Shown piece after piece: positions 1 to 6,822 of a DNA stretch of 10,057 nucleotides. The stretch's first letter is position 1; every line of letters starts with the position of its first letter. Origin of the DNA: Cyclobacteriaceae bacterium (GTDB lineage Bacteria > Bacteroidota > Bacteroidia > Cytophagales > Cyclobacteriaceae); the NCBI GenBank assembly GCA_030637245.1, contig DAOVVI010000028.1, positions 1 through 10,057 on the forward strand. Direction: 5' to 3'. The notes under the pieces are model-generated. The model was not told the DNA's origin and ran no database searches. It worked only from the letters and a program-made list of their open reading frames with translations. The position numbers and the translations under genes were made by a program.

Positions 1-785
1 CACCTTGGGTGTTGATTTCTATCGGGTTGATGATCTTTTTCATTCCTTCATTTAATTACTGGCTGTTTGGAACATCTATGGAAATGTGGCCTCCGGAGGC
101 AGTTAGCAGCGTGAATAATACCTGGGCACCGGGAAAGGTAGCAATCGACAGGGAAATAACTGCATTGACCGGGGGAATTAGTGACCAATTAAATTGGAGG
201 ATTCCGGAAACATTTAAAATGGAGACATTCATTTTTTTAATCTGGATGGGTTGGCGGGCTTTCGCGATGATGCTGATCGGCATGAGTTTTTATAAACTGG
301 GAATACTTGGTGGTAAGTTAAGCCGAAAAGTTTATACTATTTTGGCTGCAGCCACTTTACCTATTGGATTTTTGTTAATAGTATTCGGAATAAGTAAAAA
401 TTTCACCTCAGGATGGACTATTGAGTATGCTATGTTTTTCGGATCACAATGGAATTATATCGGAAGTTTATTTGTAGCAGTAGGATATATTGCAATTCTA
501 ATGCTTTTAAGCAAAGTTATTAAATTGAACCTGTTGGCTAAAGTAGGCAAATTAGCTTTCACGAGTTACCTTTTAATGACCTTGATTTGTACCACCTTAT
601 TTTATGGTCATGGTTTTGGATTGTTTGGCTCCATTGAGCGAGGACAACAACTGATGATCGTAGTTGTAATATGGGCAGTGTTACTTTTATTTAGTCATTA
701 TTGGCTAAACCGATATTATTTTGGACCGGTGGAGTGGTTGTGGCGATATTTAACGTATGGGAATAAACCGGTTTTTAAAAAGTAA
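1..785 (+). CDS. DUF418 family membrane protein, C-terminal part (5' end outside window)
   Basis: The reading frame is open from the first complete codon (base 3), so this is the 3' part of a longer gene; the GTG at base 9 is internal. About 260 residues are visible, with several hydrophobic membrane-spanning stretches: one at the left edge, others around RAFAMMLIGMSFYKLGIL and TILAAATLPIGFLLIVFGI, and three or four more towards the end. The last 80 residues fit the DUF418 signature: a GKLAFTSYLLMT helix, FYGHGFGLFG, then a helix ending in GPVEWLWRYLTYG close to the C-terminus. DUF418 proteins (YeiB-like) are polytopic inner-membrane proteins of poorly known function, sometimes proposed to be transporters or acyltransferase-like. 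The visible part carries no catalytic motif I can name. It ends 117 bases before the next gene and is probably a separate unit. Confidence 0.85.
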   Translation, partial: PWVLISIGLMIFFIPSFNYWLFGTSMEMWPPEAVSSVNNTWAPGKVAIDREITALTGGISDQLNWRIPETFKMETFIFLIWMGWRAFAMMLIGMSFYKLGILGGKLSRKVYTILAAATLPIGFLLIVFGISKNFTSGWTIEYAMFFGSQWNYIGSLFVAVGYIAILMLLSKVIKLNLLAKVGKLAFTSYLLMTLICTTLFYGHGFGLFGSIERGQQLMIVVVIWAVLLLFSHYWLNRYYFGPVEWLWRYLTYGNKPVFKK

Positions 786-812
786 TTCATCGAAGAGATT
801 TGCTATTTATAA

Positions 813-834
813 TTCTACCATTATTTTGGTGGAA
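813..834 (+). terminator. Weak hairpin after the DUF418 gene
   Basis: TTCTACC (813-819) can pair with GGTGGAA (828-834), allowing one G-U pair, around an 8-base loop. No T-run follows, so it is at best a weak 3' end or RNA-stabilising hairpin. Its position 28 bases after the DUF418 stop is the main support. Confidence 0.25.
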
Positions 835-902
835 ATAGGTAAATGCTTAAATGAGAAAATACATAAATTCGTGACTTACTGTGTTTATAAAATTGAACTG
901 AT

Positions 903-1421
903 ATGACTGAAAGGAAAGAAATTCAATTATTGCAAAAACAAATTAATAAACTGGACGCCGAAGACTTTGACCTTGAGGCATGGAAATCAGGTGCTATTAT
1001 TATTTTAGAACGATTATTTGGCGCTGATAATCAGAAGATAAGCCAGATCGGGAAGATAAAGTATGACCAAAGCAGTTGGGCGCTACGCGAAGCAAAAGGG
1101 TCAAAAAATATGATGGAGACCTGTAAAAGACAGGGTAAAGAGGTGCTACATATTGCCATAGATGAGTTGGAGCATTTTGGCTTGCCGGATGAGGTGACAG
1201 AAGCCCAGATGGCGCCTTTTAAAGCTGTAATCGTACAAGCGTTGGAGAACGAATTAAAAATTGCTGAATATAGGGAAGTAGTTAGAATAATTGATTCCGA
1301 TAAGAAGTTAAAGGAAAAGCAAAAAGAACTCATTGATACACTAAATTCCTATGGTCATGATTTCGCACAGAATATCCTGTCCTCGATTTTACTTGCCGAT
1401 CAAACCAAACAGTATTTATAA
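903..1421 (+). CDS. Hypothetical soluble helical protein, 172 residues
   Basis: I do not recognise this protein. It starts at an ATG in an A-rich leader (GAACTGATATG) and has no signal peptide or membrane segment. The composition is strongly helical and charged, rich in K, E, L and I. Residues 1-30 look like an amphipathic helix, and a charged segment around residues 125-150 (DSDKKLKEKQKELIDTL) could form a short coiled coil. Conspicuous parts are LEAWKSGAIIILERLFG (about residues 25-41) and DQSSWALREAKGS (about 55-67). It is the first gene of a tight plus-strand run, ending 9 bases before the DUF6483-like gene, so the two are probably co-transcribed. Both are small helical proteins, which may suggest a common complex; no function can be given. 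I am confident it is a real gene because of its codon use, length and spacing. Confidence 0.8.
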   Translation: MTERKEIQLLQKQINKLDAEDFDLEAWKSGAIIILERLFGADNQKISQIGKIKYDQSSWALREAKGSKNMMETCKRQGKEVLHIAIDELEHFGLPDEVTEAQMAPFKAVIVQALENELKIAEYREVVRIIDSDKKLKEKQKELIDTLNSYGHDFAQNILSSILLADQTKQYL

Positions 1422-1430
1422 CCCAAGGCC

Positions 1431-1844
1431 ATGATACAACGCGACTATATAATGAGAATGGTTGAGGAATTTGGAAAATTCCTTACGGCAATCGTTGGCT
1501 TGAAAAGGGAAGGCAATTTTGGAGATGCGTTAAATAAAATCGATGATGTGTATAAAGGAATGATTGATTTGGAACCAAAAGTGTTGAAATCTATCGATGT
1601 GGATGAATTGTTGGACTTTCTACAAAATGAAAAACAATTCGATAATCTATACCTGAAGATGATCGCAGAATTGCTTTTCGAGGAAGGTCAGATATATCAT
1701 GAAAGCGGTGACCCCATCAGCGCTCGCAATGTCCTTGAAAAAGCCAAAGTCCTCATCAATTATCTGATGGAATCCGATACAACATTTTCATTTGACTGGT
1801 ATGAAAAATTGAGCCTGATTGATCAGATTATTGGGAATGCCTAA
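1431..1844 (+). CDS. DUF6483-like / TPR-like helical protein, 137 residues
   Basis: The N-terminus MIQRDYIMRMVEEFGKFL followed by a GLKREGNFGDALNKIDDVYKGM segment matches, from memory, a family of small bacterial proteins annotated DUF6483. The pattern hydrophobic-x2-Y-x2-MI-x-FGKFL, then a repeat-like helix pair, resembles a single tetratricopeptide-type hairpin. A second such pair is near residues 80-115 (LLFEEGQIYHESGDPISARNVLEKA, here described by its ends). No signal peptide, membrane span or catalytic motif is visible. The gene lies 9 bases after the 172-residue gene, and its end overlaps or abuts the CoA-binding gene, suggesting one transcript. The family has no established function; a protein-protein interaction role is inferred only from the helical repeat character. 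Confidence 0.7.
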   Translation: MIQRDYIMRMVEEFGKFLTAIVGLKREGNFGDALNKIDDVYKGMIDLEPKVLKSIDVDELLDFLQNEKQFDNLYLKMIAELLFEEGQIYHESGDPISARNVLEKAKVLINYLMESDTTFSFDWYEKLSLIDQIIGNA

Positions 1845-1872
1845 GATTTATGATTACAAAAAGATTTTTAAC

Positions 1873-2346
1873 ATGCCAACCCTTAGAGAATCTGCCGAAC
1901 AATTTCTTCAATTAAAAAACATTGCTGTTGCAGGAGTTTCATCCACAAAAAAAGATGCCGCTAATTATATTTATGAAAAACTAAAAAAGACCGGATATAA
2001 TGTTTTTGCCATAAATCCTAACGCTAAAGAAATTGATGGCGATCCTTGTTATCCAAACCTGGCATCTGTACCTGAAAAAATTGAAGGTGTGGTTATTGGA
2101 ACCAATTCTAAAGTAACGCTTACAGTGGTGCAGGAATGTGCAACATTGGGTATTCAACATGCATGGATACACAAGTCTTTTGATGGAGGAAGTTATTCAG
2201 AAGAAGCTGAAATATTTTGCAAAGAAAATGGCGTTAACCTTATTCCCACCGGCTGTCCGATGATGTTTTGTAAACCTGTTGACTTTGCGCATAAGTGCAT
2301 TAAGTGGGTGTTGCATGCTACCGGGAAAATGCCGAGGAAGTATTGA
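1873..2346 (+). CDS. CoA-binding (YccU-type) Rossmann-fold protein
   Basis: The product is a single CoA-binding domain of 157 residues from the chosen start. Its order matches the family: LKNIAVAGVSS (beta-1 and nucleotide loop, residues 14-24), YNVFAINPNAKEIDG (42-56), CYPNLASVP (59-67), VVIGTNS (73-79), HAWIHKSF (96-103) and a final GVNLIPTGCPMMF (120-132). These proteins bind CoA or acyl-CoA in a fold like succinyl-CoA synthetase alpha, but lack the catalytic histidine domain; their role is mostly unknown. The frame is open back to a TTG at 1819 and an ATG at 1837 that overlaps the upstream stop (ATGCCTAA). I chose the ATG at 1873 because family members normally begin a few residues before the LKxIAVxGxS strand; 1837 remains possible and would fit translational coupling. 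It is the last gene of the plus-strand run. Confidence 0.85.
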   Translation: MPTLRESAEQFLQLKNIAVAGVSSTKKDAANYIYEKLKKTGYNVFAINPNAKEIDGDPCYPNLASVPEKIEGVVIGTNSKVTLTVVQECATLGIQHAWIHKSFDGGSYSEEAEIFCKENGVNLIPTGCPMMFCKPVDFAHKCIKWVLHATGKMPRKY

Positions 2347-2432
2347 AAATTCTTGACGACAAGTGTTTGGAGTAAAATGCCTAAGGTTTAATTGTTAAGT
2401 TGGCGTCAAATTGAAATATTTAAAAATATGAG

Positions 2433-2470
2433 TACATCCCTATCCCTGCCTATCGTCAGGCACGTATGTA
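2433..2470. repeat. Palindromic repeat-like hairpin
   Basis: TGCCT (2447-2451) and AGGCA (2458-2462) are inverted around ATCGTC, and the outer arms TACAT (2433-2437) and ATGTA (2466-2470) can also pair. The core resembles the TGCCTG-ATAGGCA type of small palindrome that is scattered between genes in many Bacteroidota; that comparison is from memory. It sits between two convergent genes and no T-run follows on either strand, so it is more likely a REP-type repeat or an mRNA-end stabiliser than a classical terminator. Confidence 0.4.
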
Positions 2471-2479
2471 GTTATAATT

Positions 2480-2494
2480 AAAAGTTGCGTCAAC
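2480..2494 (-). terminator. Weak possible terminator of the outer-membrane protein gene
   Basis: On the minus strand GTTG-ACG-CAAC is followed at once by TTTT, about 35 bases after the stop of the beta-barrel gene. The stem is only 4 base pairs, so the call is weak. A perfect 10-base palindrome ACTCCGGAGT lies just before it at 2498-2507. Confidence 0.25.
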
Positions 2495-2527
2495 GTAACT
2501 CCGGAGTGTTTCGAACATTTCCTATTA

Positions 2528-3100
2528 CTAAAAAATATACCCAATTGATATCTGAAGTACTTTGTTCGTTAATCGCTTTTCATAAATGATATCTTGTTTG
2601 GCAGTATTTGTGATACCAAGATTATATCTAAATCCAAAAGTAAATTTTTCATTCAATTTGTACGCCAATCCAAATACGGCCGCAAAATCACTGTTATTGA
2701 CCTCATCCGTGCGATCTTCTGTATAAAATTCGTTTTTATCCACTGCCTTGAGTAAAAGACCATACTGAATACCTATTTCAAAACTGGCGTCTTCGTAAAA
2801 GTAGGCCTTGACAAATAGCGGGATGTTTAAATAGTGATAATTTAAATAGACCTGTCTTGATCGATCTATTGCAGCCCCTTGCAGTGAATACATCAATTCT
2901 GTTTGAATACTGAAAAATGGAGTGGTGATAAATTCTGCCGTTCCGCCCAAATGATATGCAATCCTTGACACATAACCCAGATCTGATTTCCCTAAGGTAG
3001 AAATATTCAATCCGCCCTTGACGCCAAACTCCACTTCCTGAGCATTAGAACTTGCGATGATGCAAATTAATAATATAACTAATAGTAGTAGTTTTCTCAT
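2528..3100 (-). CDS. Outer-membrane beta-barrel protein, PorT-like family
   Basis: This is a 190-residue exported protein. Residues 1-20 are a typical signal peptide (MRK, then a leucine/isoleucine-rich core, ending SSNA) with likely cleavage before Q21. The mature start VEFGVKGGLNISTLG is the hallmark of the Bacteroidota 'outer membrane protein beta-barrel' (PF13568, PorT-like) family. Alternating hydrophobic strands separated by charged turns follow (for example FSIQTELMYSLQGA, LNIPLFVKAYF, FEIGIQYGLLL, FTFGFRYNLGI), and the chain ends in phenylalanine (ISIGYIF), as expected for insertion by the Bam machinery. Eight strands are plausible for this length. The specific function is unknown. 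The gene stands alone, convergent with the CoA-binding gene. Its leader is AT-rich, with a weak TATATTTA resembling the -7 element. Confidence 0.88.
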   Translation of the reverse strand: MRKLLLLVILLICIIASSNAQEVEFGVKGGLNISTLGKSDLGYVSRIAYHLGGTAEFITTPFFSIQTELMYSLQGAAIDRSRQVYLNYHYLNIPLFVKAYFYEDASFEIGIQYGLLLKAVDKNEFYTEDRTDEVNNSDFAAVFGLAYKLNEKFTFGFRYNLGITNTAKQDIIYEKRLTNKVLQISIGYIF

Positions 3101-3190
3101 ATTTTCAGAATATGTATAATTTGATAAATATAGTTTTGATCATAGTAACAAAAAAATATTGCTCTTAATTTAAATATCAATTTTCCTTTA

Positions 3191-3304
3191 GTGAAAAAAC
3201 TTGTTACAAAACCTATAAGAGGATTAGCGAATAGATTATTGGTTATGGTTTCGGCGATAAAACTTCAAAGATCACTAATACCGGACAAAGAAGTAATTAA
3301 TTGA
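3191..3304 (+). pseudogene. N-terminal fragment resembling a GLANR-type glycosyltransferase
   Basis: A 37-codon frame starting with GTG reads VKKLVTKPIRGLANRLLVMV and continues SAIKLQRSLIPDKEVIN before TGA. The pattern 'hydrophobic-x-P-x-R/G-G-L-x-N-R-L-x-hydrophobic-x-S-A-hydrophobic' at the very N-terminus is characteristic of fucosyltransferase-like sugar transferases (the G-G-L-x-N-R nucleotide-sugar loop). After the stop the frame continues for about 30 codons without recognisable similarity. I read it as a leftover of a much longer gene. The match rests on one short motif, so the family name is tentative. Confidence 0.35.
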
Positions 3305-3808
3305 GAAATAGAGTTTGCATTTCTGCCGGAAGTTGATTCAACTTTAACTTCCCCGATAATATCATGCCTCAATGAGCCAGCGGTGTCACGAATTTGATTC
3401 TATGCATACATTTTTTTGTGAATTCAAGGTTATGTGTCAACCGATATACTTTATAGATTAATTCTCGCACTAATTGTCACGATTGAAATTCTTGACTTTT
3501 CATACCTTCAAATCCTAAACCTAAAAATATTTAACCGGCAACCAGGTAGCAACAAAAAGAATAATAAAATAAAGGGTTCCTATTTTGTTTTGACTCCAAA
3601 GTTTTATGCAATCTTGATTTTTATAAAATTAAATAAGCCCGTTCACGTTGCAATAATATTTTGTGCATCAGCCAGTTAAACCTTACATCTAAAAGTAACA
3701 CTGTTAGAATGATGAGTTTTTGTTAAAGTCTATTATAAAAATCCTGAAACAAAACTTTTATAATTCAGTTAAAGACTAATATAAATGCAAAACAAAATTT
3801 GTAGAAAA

Positions 3809-3841
3809 TTTGTATTTATATAATGCAATACTTTATCTTTG
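3809..3841 (+). promoter_or_regulatory. Bacteroidota-type promoter for the receiver-domain gene
   Basis: A perfect -7 element TATCTTTG (3834-3841, consensus TAnnTTTG) is preceded by TTTG at 3809-3812 with a 21-base spacer, matching the -33/-7 arrangement of the Bacteroidota primary sigma factor. Transcription would start near 3846-3850, giving an AT-rich leader of about 40 bases before the ATG at 3890. Downstream of the predicted start is TAATTGTACTTAACTAATAA, which lacks a Shine-Dalgarno sequence, as is common in the phylum. Confidence 0.6.
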
Positions 3842-3889
3842 CATAATCTTATTTATAAATAATTGTACTTAACTAATAAATAAGCAGCC

Positions 3890-4339
3890 ATGTTAAACAC
3901 ATCACAGACAATCGCCAATGATTATTGGATGGAAGTATTAGGTATTAAGAGAGATCGGATACCAGTTCTGATCATAGGAAATAATCCAATAGAAATGACC
4001 TCCATTTACAACACTTTGATTGAAATTCGGTCAAAAAATTACCTCGCAGATGTATGCTTTGATATTAAAGACAGTTTTGACATAATAGCAAAATCAAAAC
4101 CGGAAGTAATTTTTATTGACGACAATTTAATATTGTACGACCTCAAAAAACTGCTTAGAATTTTAAAACAAAACGCCAGAACGAAACATATTAAAATTAT
4201 AGCATTGAAGAGTTCCAATTGGAATTATCATATTATTGACGATGTTGATGATTACATATTAAAAGATGCCATTAATGCTAATATTTTGGATAGACTTATC
4301 GAAAAAAATCTTAATCCGTTAAAACCCCAATTGGCATAA
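3890..4339 (+). CDS. Stand-alone atypical response-regulator receiver domain protein
   Basis: This 149-residue protein is a single receiver (CheY-like) domain behind a 24-residue N-terminal extension (MLNTSQTIANDYWMEVLGIK). Beta-1 is VLIIGNNP (26-33), where the usual acidic pair is replaced by asparagines. The phosphate-accepting aspartate is probably D77 in EVIFIDDNL (72-80). S108 or S109 in IIALKSS takes the place of the conserved Thr/Ser, and K125 in DDYILKDA is the conserved lysine after beta-5. There is no DNA-binding or output domain, so it would act by protein contact, as single-domain regulators do. The loss of the magnesium-binding acidic pair suggests weak or no phosphorylation. No histidine kinase lies nearby. 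Its own promoter is just upstream and the downstream operon is convergent, so it is probably monocistronic. Confidence 0.75.
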   Translation: MLNTSQTIANDYWMEVLGIKRDRIPVLIIGNNPIEMTSIYNTLIEIRSKNYLADVCFDIKDSFDIIAKSKPEVIFIDDNLILYDLKKLLRILKQNARTKHIKIIALKSSNWNYHIIDDVDDYILKDAINANILDRLIEKNLNPLKPQLA

Positions 4340-4402
4340 AATTCGAGTTGAAAACGGATAATCCTGAATACTAAACCTTCAGTTGTGTTTATTCATTTAA
4401 TC

Positions 4403-4424
4403 ATTGAGGCAAACACTCAATTTT
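4403..4424 (+). terminator. Weak possible terminator after the receiver-domain gene
   Basis: ATTGAG (4403-4408) and CTCAAT (4416-4421) form a 6-base stem around a 7-base loop, followed by TTT. It lies 64 bases after the stop codon. Stem GC content is low, so confidence is low. The remainder of the 234-base gap up to 4573 has no coding signal. Confidence 0.3.
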
Positions 4425-4507
4425 CTAAAAAAGAAGCGAGATGCTGGCATCAGAAATTTGAGTAATTCCAACTTAATAAATCGAATTCTAACCTTCTAAT
4501 TCTCTTT

Positions 4508-4545
4508 CATTTAGCTGAAAGGTAAAACTTACTAAATGCTGAAAG
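4508..4545. repeat. Small inverted and direct repeat between convergent genes
   Basis: CATTTAG (4508-4514) is inverted as CTAAATG (4532-4538), and GCTGAAAG occurs twice as a direct repeat (4514-4521 and 4538-4545). It lies just past the 3' end of the minus-strand operon, so it may form part of that operon's 3' end, but it has no clear terminator shape. Confidence 0.3.
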
Positions 4546-4573
4546 TAACGATCAGTTGTATTTTCTCAATATT

Positions 4574-5539
4574 TCATGCAGAGGAATTCTTATTATCAAA
4601 TCTTGATTCGTTATTCTGATAATATGCAACTCCAGTATGAAATTTCAATCTGACTTTTTCTTCAGCATCTAATACATCCAGATATTTATTTATTTCACTG
4701 ATATGTAAACCAAGAATTTTTGAAAGATCAGCAACCGTACACGGTCTTCTTTGAATGGTCTCCAGAATAGCCGTTTCAGTATCAAGGCGATATGACTTAA
4801 GGTCTTTCCTGTCAGGAGCAGCTGCAATTATTTCTACATTTTCCAATTGCCAGAAATCAGCTATATCTCTAAGGCCTGTATAACTAATGGGCTGTAAATC
4901 TTTTAAAATCCCAGGCCTGTCGAGCGTATTCAGTTGTATTTTATCAGGTCGGATTCTGGTAAACGCCTGTTTTAATAAACGCAATTCCTGATTGGAATTA
5001 TTATATCCGGGAAGAATTAATACTTCAAGCCAGATTTGTCCTGCGTATTCGTTCCTGAAGGTTTCCAGTCCATTTACATAATCTGCAATATTTAATTGAT
5101 GGTGGGGTTTATTGATTTTTTTGAAAACTGATTCGGATGCTGCATCGAGAGAGGGTAAAACCACATCTGCTTTACTTAATTCTTTTCTGAGTTTTGAATC
5201 ATTAAATAATGTGCCATTGGTTAATACAGCCACAGGAATTTGTGGTTTTGCCTTCTTAATAAAATCAAGGATATCGCCTATTCTCGTATTTAGGGTAGGC
5301 TCTCCGGAACCGGAAAAAGTAATATAATCCGGGTTGGGGTTGGTTTCGAAATAATGTTCCAGCTCCCTTTCTACTTTATCATAGAGAACGTATTCTCTTC
5401 TTTCAGTTGTTAATTTTGTGGTGCGCCCCACTTCACAATAAACACAGTTTAATGAACATATTTTGTGAGGCACAAGATCGATCCCTAGCGACATCCCCAA
5501 TCTCCTTGATGGTACCGGTCCAAACAGATGCTTATACAT
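4574..5539 (-). CDS. Radical SAM protein, COG0731-like, with C-terminal winged helix
   Basis: The protein has 321 residues. The N-terminus MYKHLFGPVPSRRLGMSLGI is the typical opening of this family (FGPVPSRRLG). It is followed by the cluster-binding motif CSLNCVYC, with cysteines 28, 32 and 35 (CX3CX2C), which would bind a 4Fe-4S cluster that cleaves S-adenosylmethionine. A SAM-binding GGE-type motif appears as SGSGEPT (76-82), and VLTNGTL (105-111) and LPSLDAA (128-134) mark later barrel strands. Residues about 252-307 form a winged-helix-like domain (ILETIQRRPCTVADLSKILG...HTGVAYY). Relatives are often annotated as wyosine-synthase-like, but this one lacks the extra cluster cysteines of TYW1, so that name should not be taken literally. 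The substrate is unknown. It is the last gene of the five-gene operon, 8 bases after the editing-domain gene. The final 12 residues are polar and probably disordered. Confidence 0.88.
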   Translation of the reverse strand: MYKHLFGPVPSRRLGMSLGIDLVPHKICSLNCVYCEVGRTTKLTTERREYVLYDKVERELEHYFETNPNPDYITFSGSGEPTLNTRIGDILDFIKKAKPQIPVAVLTNGTLFNDSKLRKELSKADVVLPSLDAASESVFKKINKPHHQLNIADYVNGLETFRNEYAGQIWLEVLILPGYNNSNQELRLLKQAFTRIRPDKIQLNTLDRPGILKDLQPISYTGLRDIADFWQLENVEIIAAAPDRKDLKSYRLDTETAILETIQRRPCTVADLSKILGLHISEINKYLDVLDAEEKVRLKFHTGVAYYQNNESRFDNKNSSA

Positions 5540-5547
5540 TTTGTGTA

Positions 5548-5961
5548 TTACAATGATTTGAATACACGTGCCAGCGAAAATCCGGGAGCGTCCACCTGCA
5601 AATCAAGAAAATACCCAAAAGGAGTCTGAAAGACTTCATAACCAGAATCCGTTAACCTTGTGTCAATCTTATTAAAAAAGTCCAACGTAAATTCAGGAGA
5701 TGCCTTGCTATCAGATAAATGTGCAAATGAATGCAATACAATCCTTTTATTAGTTTCATTTTTACCACAAATCCATTTTAAATTTTTCAACAATTTTTTA
5801 GCAACCTCACCTTCCTTTTCCATATCCTCTTCTTCCACTTGAATAAATGCCGCCTGAATATATTGAAACGTACCAGCTTTTGCATTTTCTTCTGCCATAT
5901 CAAGAGTTTTTATGGTTGGCTGATATCCAAAATGCTTGCAATAAATCATTAATACTTTCAT
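5548..5961 (-). CDS. Stand-alone threonyl-tRNA synthetase editing-domain homologue
   Basis: All 137 residues match the editing domain found at the N-terminus of archaeal threonyl-tRNA synthetases (PF08915, a D-aminoacyl-tRNA-deacylase-like fold). It begins MKVLMIYCKHFGY (beta-1), has a middle strand FQYIQAAFIQVEEED (32-46), then the two signature motifs IVLHSFAHLSDSKASP (74-89) and GYEVFQTPFGYFLDLQV (107-123), and ends GFSLARVFKSL. In archaea the domain removes serine from tRNA-Thr. Here no synthetase body is attached, and several residues implicated in the Pyrococcus domain appear changed: the Tyr-Lys after PFGY is Phe118-Leu119, and the Glu of LAEL is Arg132; His81 is kept. It may therefore have lost classical deacylation or act on another substrate. 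It sits 4 bases after the DUF89 gene and 8 before the radical SAM gene. Confidence 0.85.
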   Translation of the reverse strand: MKVLMIYCKHFGYQPTIKTLDMAEENAKAGTFQYIQAAFIQVEEEDMEKEGEVAKKLLKNLKWICGKNETNKRIVLHSFAHLSDSKASPEFTLDFFNKIDTRLTDSGYEVFQTPFGYFLDLQVDAPGFSLARVFKSL

Positions 5962-5965
5962 TGAT

Positions 5966-6820
5966 TTAATGTTCTCTATAATTAATTCCTTTCAAAACGA
6001 TATCATCCTCTTCTACATCCAAGTCCCGGGCAATTATCGGACATTTGGCTTTCAATAAAAAAAATACGGATCGGTTAACTTCAGATAATCCTTCATAATT
6101 TCCCTGCCCTTTACTGATCACCATATCAGCCTGGTTAAACCGCTCAATAAAGGAATCATGACATAAATTCAGAATAGTCCCAGGGGCCGTTGTTCCGGAA
6201 GATATAATTTCAGCTACTTCCCCTAATCCTGAATTCAAAGCGTCTTCAATGGTAACATCATTGATTACCGGAATTTCACGAACTACATAAGTTACAGGTT
6301 TTCCCAACTCTTCAATAAGTATTTTATCGAATACGGATTCTCCTGCATTATCACCTATATAAAGAATATTTTCAGCTTTTCTGAGTTGTTTTTCAAATGA
6401 GATAAAATCATATATTGCAAAATCCTGTTTCGTAATCTTCATCACATCTTCAACAAGATCAAATTTCTTATCTACCCCAAAATCAATGATATTCCCCGCG
6501 ATCGCAATCCGGATGGCCATTAATAATTTATTATCAGCATTATTAACCAGATCTTTCAGTCGGGGATACAGCCCTAAAGCATCACGGATACTTTCCTGCT
6601 TGATTTTTTTATAGGGATCCTCGACTCCGGTGATTTCACGTATTTTATTGTAAATGATAGCTCCTGATTCAACCGGTGTGTTTTCCATTGGAAGGTTCCT
6701 AAAGGAAGCGCCGATTTCATCCAGCAATTGTTTTATCTTCTGCTCATCATTGGTAGCTATCCTTCCGGTACGAAGTGCCTGGTTCATAATGCAAGGAAAG
6801 CAGTCAAGAAAAGTCCTCAT
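5966..6820 (-). CDS. DUF89 / ARMT1-like metal-dependent phosphatase (damage-control type)
   Basis: This 284-residue protein belongs to the DUF89 (ARMT1-like, PF01937; COG1578) family. The N-terminus RTFLDCFPCIMNQALRTGR has the paired cysteines C7 and C10 seen in prokaryotic members. Then come AGNIIDFG (108-115), the metal-site motif YIGDNAGESVFDK (154-166, with D157, N158 and E161), REIPVINDVT (181-190, N187 and D188), SKGQGNYEGLSE (236-247) and a final KCPIIARDL (259-267). Characterised members remove phosphate from damaged or surplus sugar phosphates and related metabolites using Mn, Co or Ni; the substrate here cannot be read from sequence. Length matches the compact bacterial and archaeal subgroup, and all catalytic motifs look intact. 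The start lies 2 bases after the NifX-like stop, so the two are almost certainly translated from one mRNA. Confidence 0.9.
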   Translation of the reverse strand: MRTFLDCFPCIMNQALRTGRIATNDEQKIKQLLDEIGASFRNLPMENTPVESGAIIYNKIREITGVEDPYKKIKQESIRDALGLYPRLKDLVNNADNKLLMAIRIAIAGNIIDFGVDKKFDLVEDVMKITKQDFAIYDFISFEKQLRKAENILYIGDNAGESVFDKILIEELGKPVTYVVREIPVINDVTIEDALNSGLGEVAEIISSGTTAPGTILNLCHDSFIERFNQADMVISKGQGNYEGLSEVNRSVFFLLKAKCPIIARDLDVEEDDIVLKGINYREH

Positions 6821-6822
6821 AT

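Larger units (their letters stand above)
3101..3889. other. 789-base AT-rich stretch without an intact gene
   Basis: This stretch separates the divergent beta-barrel and receiver-domain genes. It holds the promoter region of the former at its left end, a short gene fragment at 3191-3304, a chance-looking frame at 3434-3679 that I do not accept, and the promoter of the receiver gene near its right end. Bases 3305-3433 read in frame with the fragment after a stop but give nothing I recognise. No tRNA, CRISPR array or insertion-sequence ends were seen. Confidence 0.6.

Noticed and set aside
1031..1333. Minus-strand 100-codon frame inside the 172-residue gene, and similar frames opposite other genes
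   Set aside because: These are antisense shadows of well-supported genes, with serine- and phenylalanine-rich composition and no start context.
3305..3433. In-frame continuation after the stop of the GLANR fragment, and a minus-strand frame over the same bases
   Set aside because: Each gives 10 to 30 codons between stops and nothing recognisable, so I do not extend the fragment or call a gene on either strand.
3434..3679. An 81-codon plus-strand frame starting with GTG
   Set aside because: It lies in very AT-rich DNA, the product is an Ile/Leu/Lys/Asn-rich mixture without family features, no promoter or ribosome-binding context precedes it, and it follows other decayed sequence. A chance frame is more likely.
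4574..5539. Annotation as a wyosine (TYW1) synthase
   Set aside because: The family link is only at the COG0731 level. The protein lacks the second cluster cysteines and the tRNA-binding regions of TYW1, and bacteria do not generally make wyosine.
5548..5961. A split or truncated threonyl-tRNA synthetase gene
   Set aside because: The frame has its own start and stop, matches exactly one domain, and is flanked at 4 and 8 bases by unrelated genes, so it is a complete stand-alone gene.
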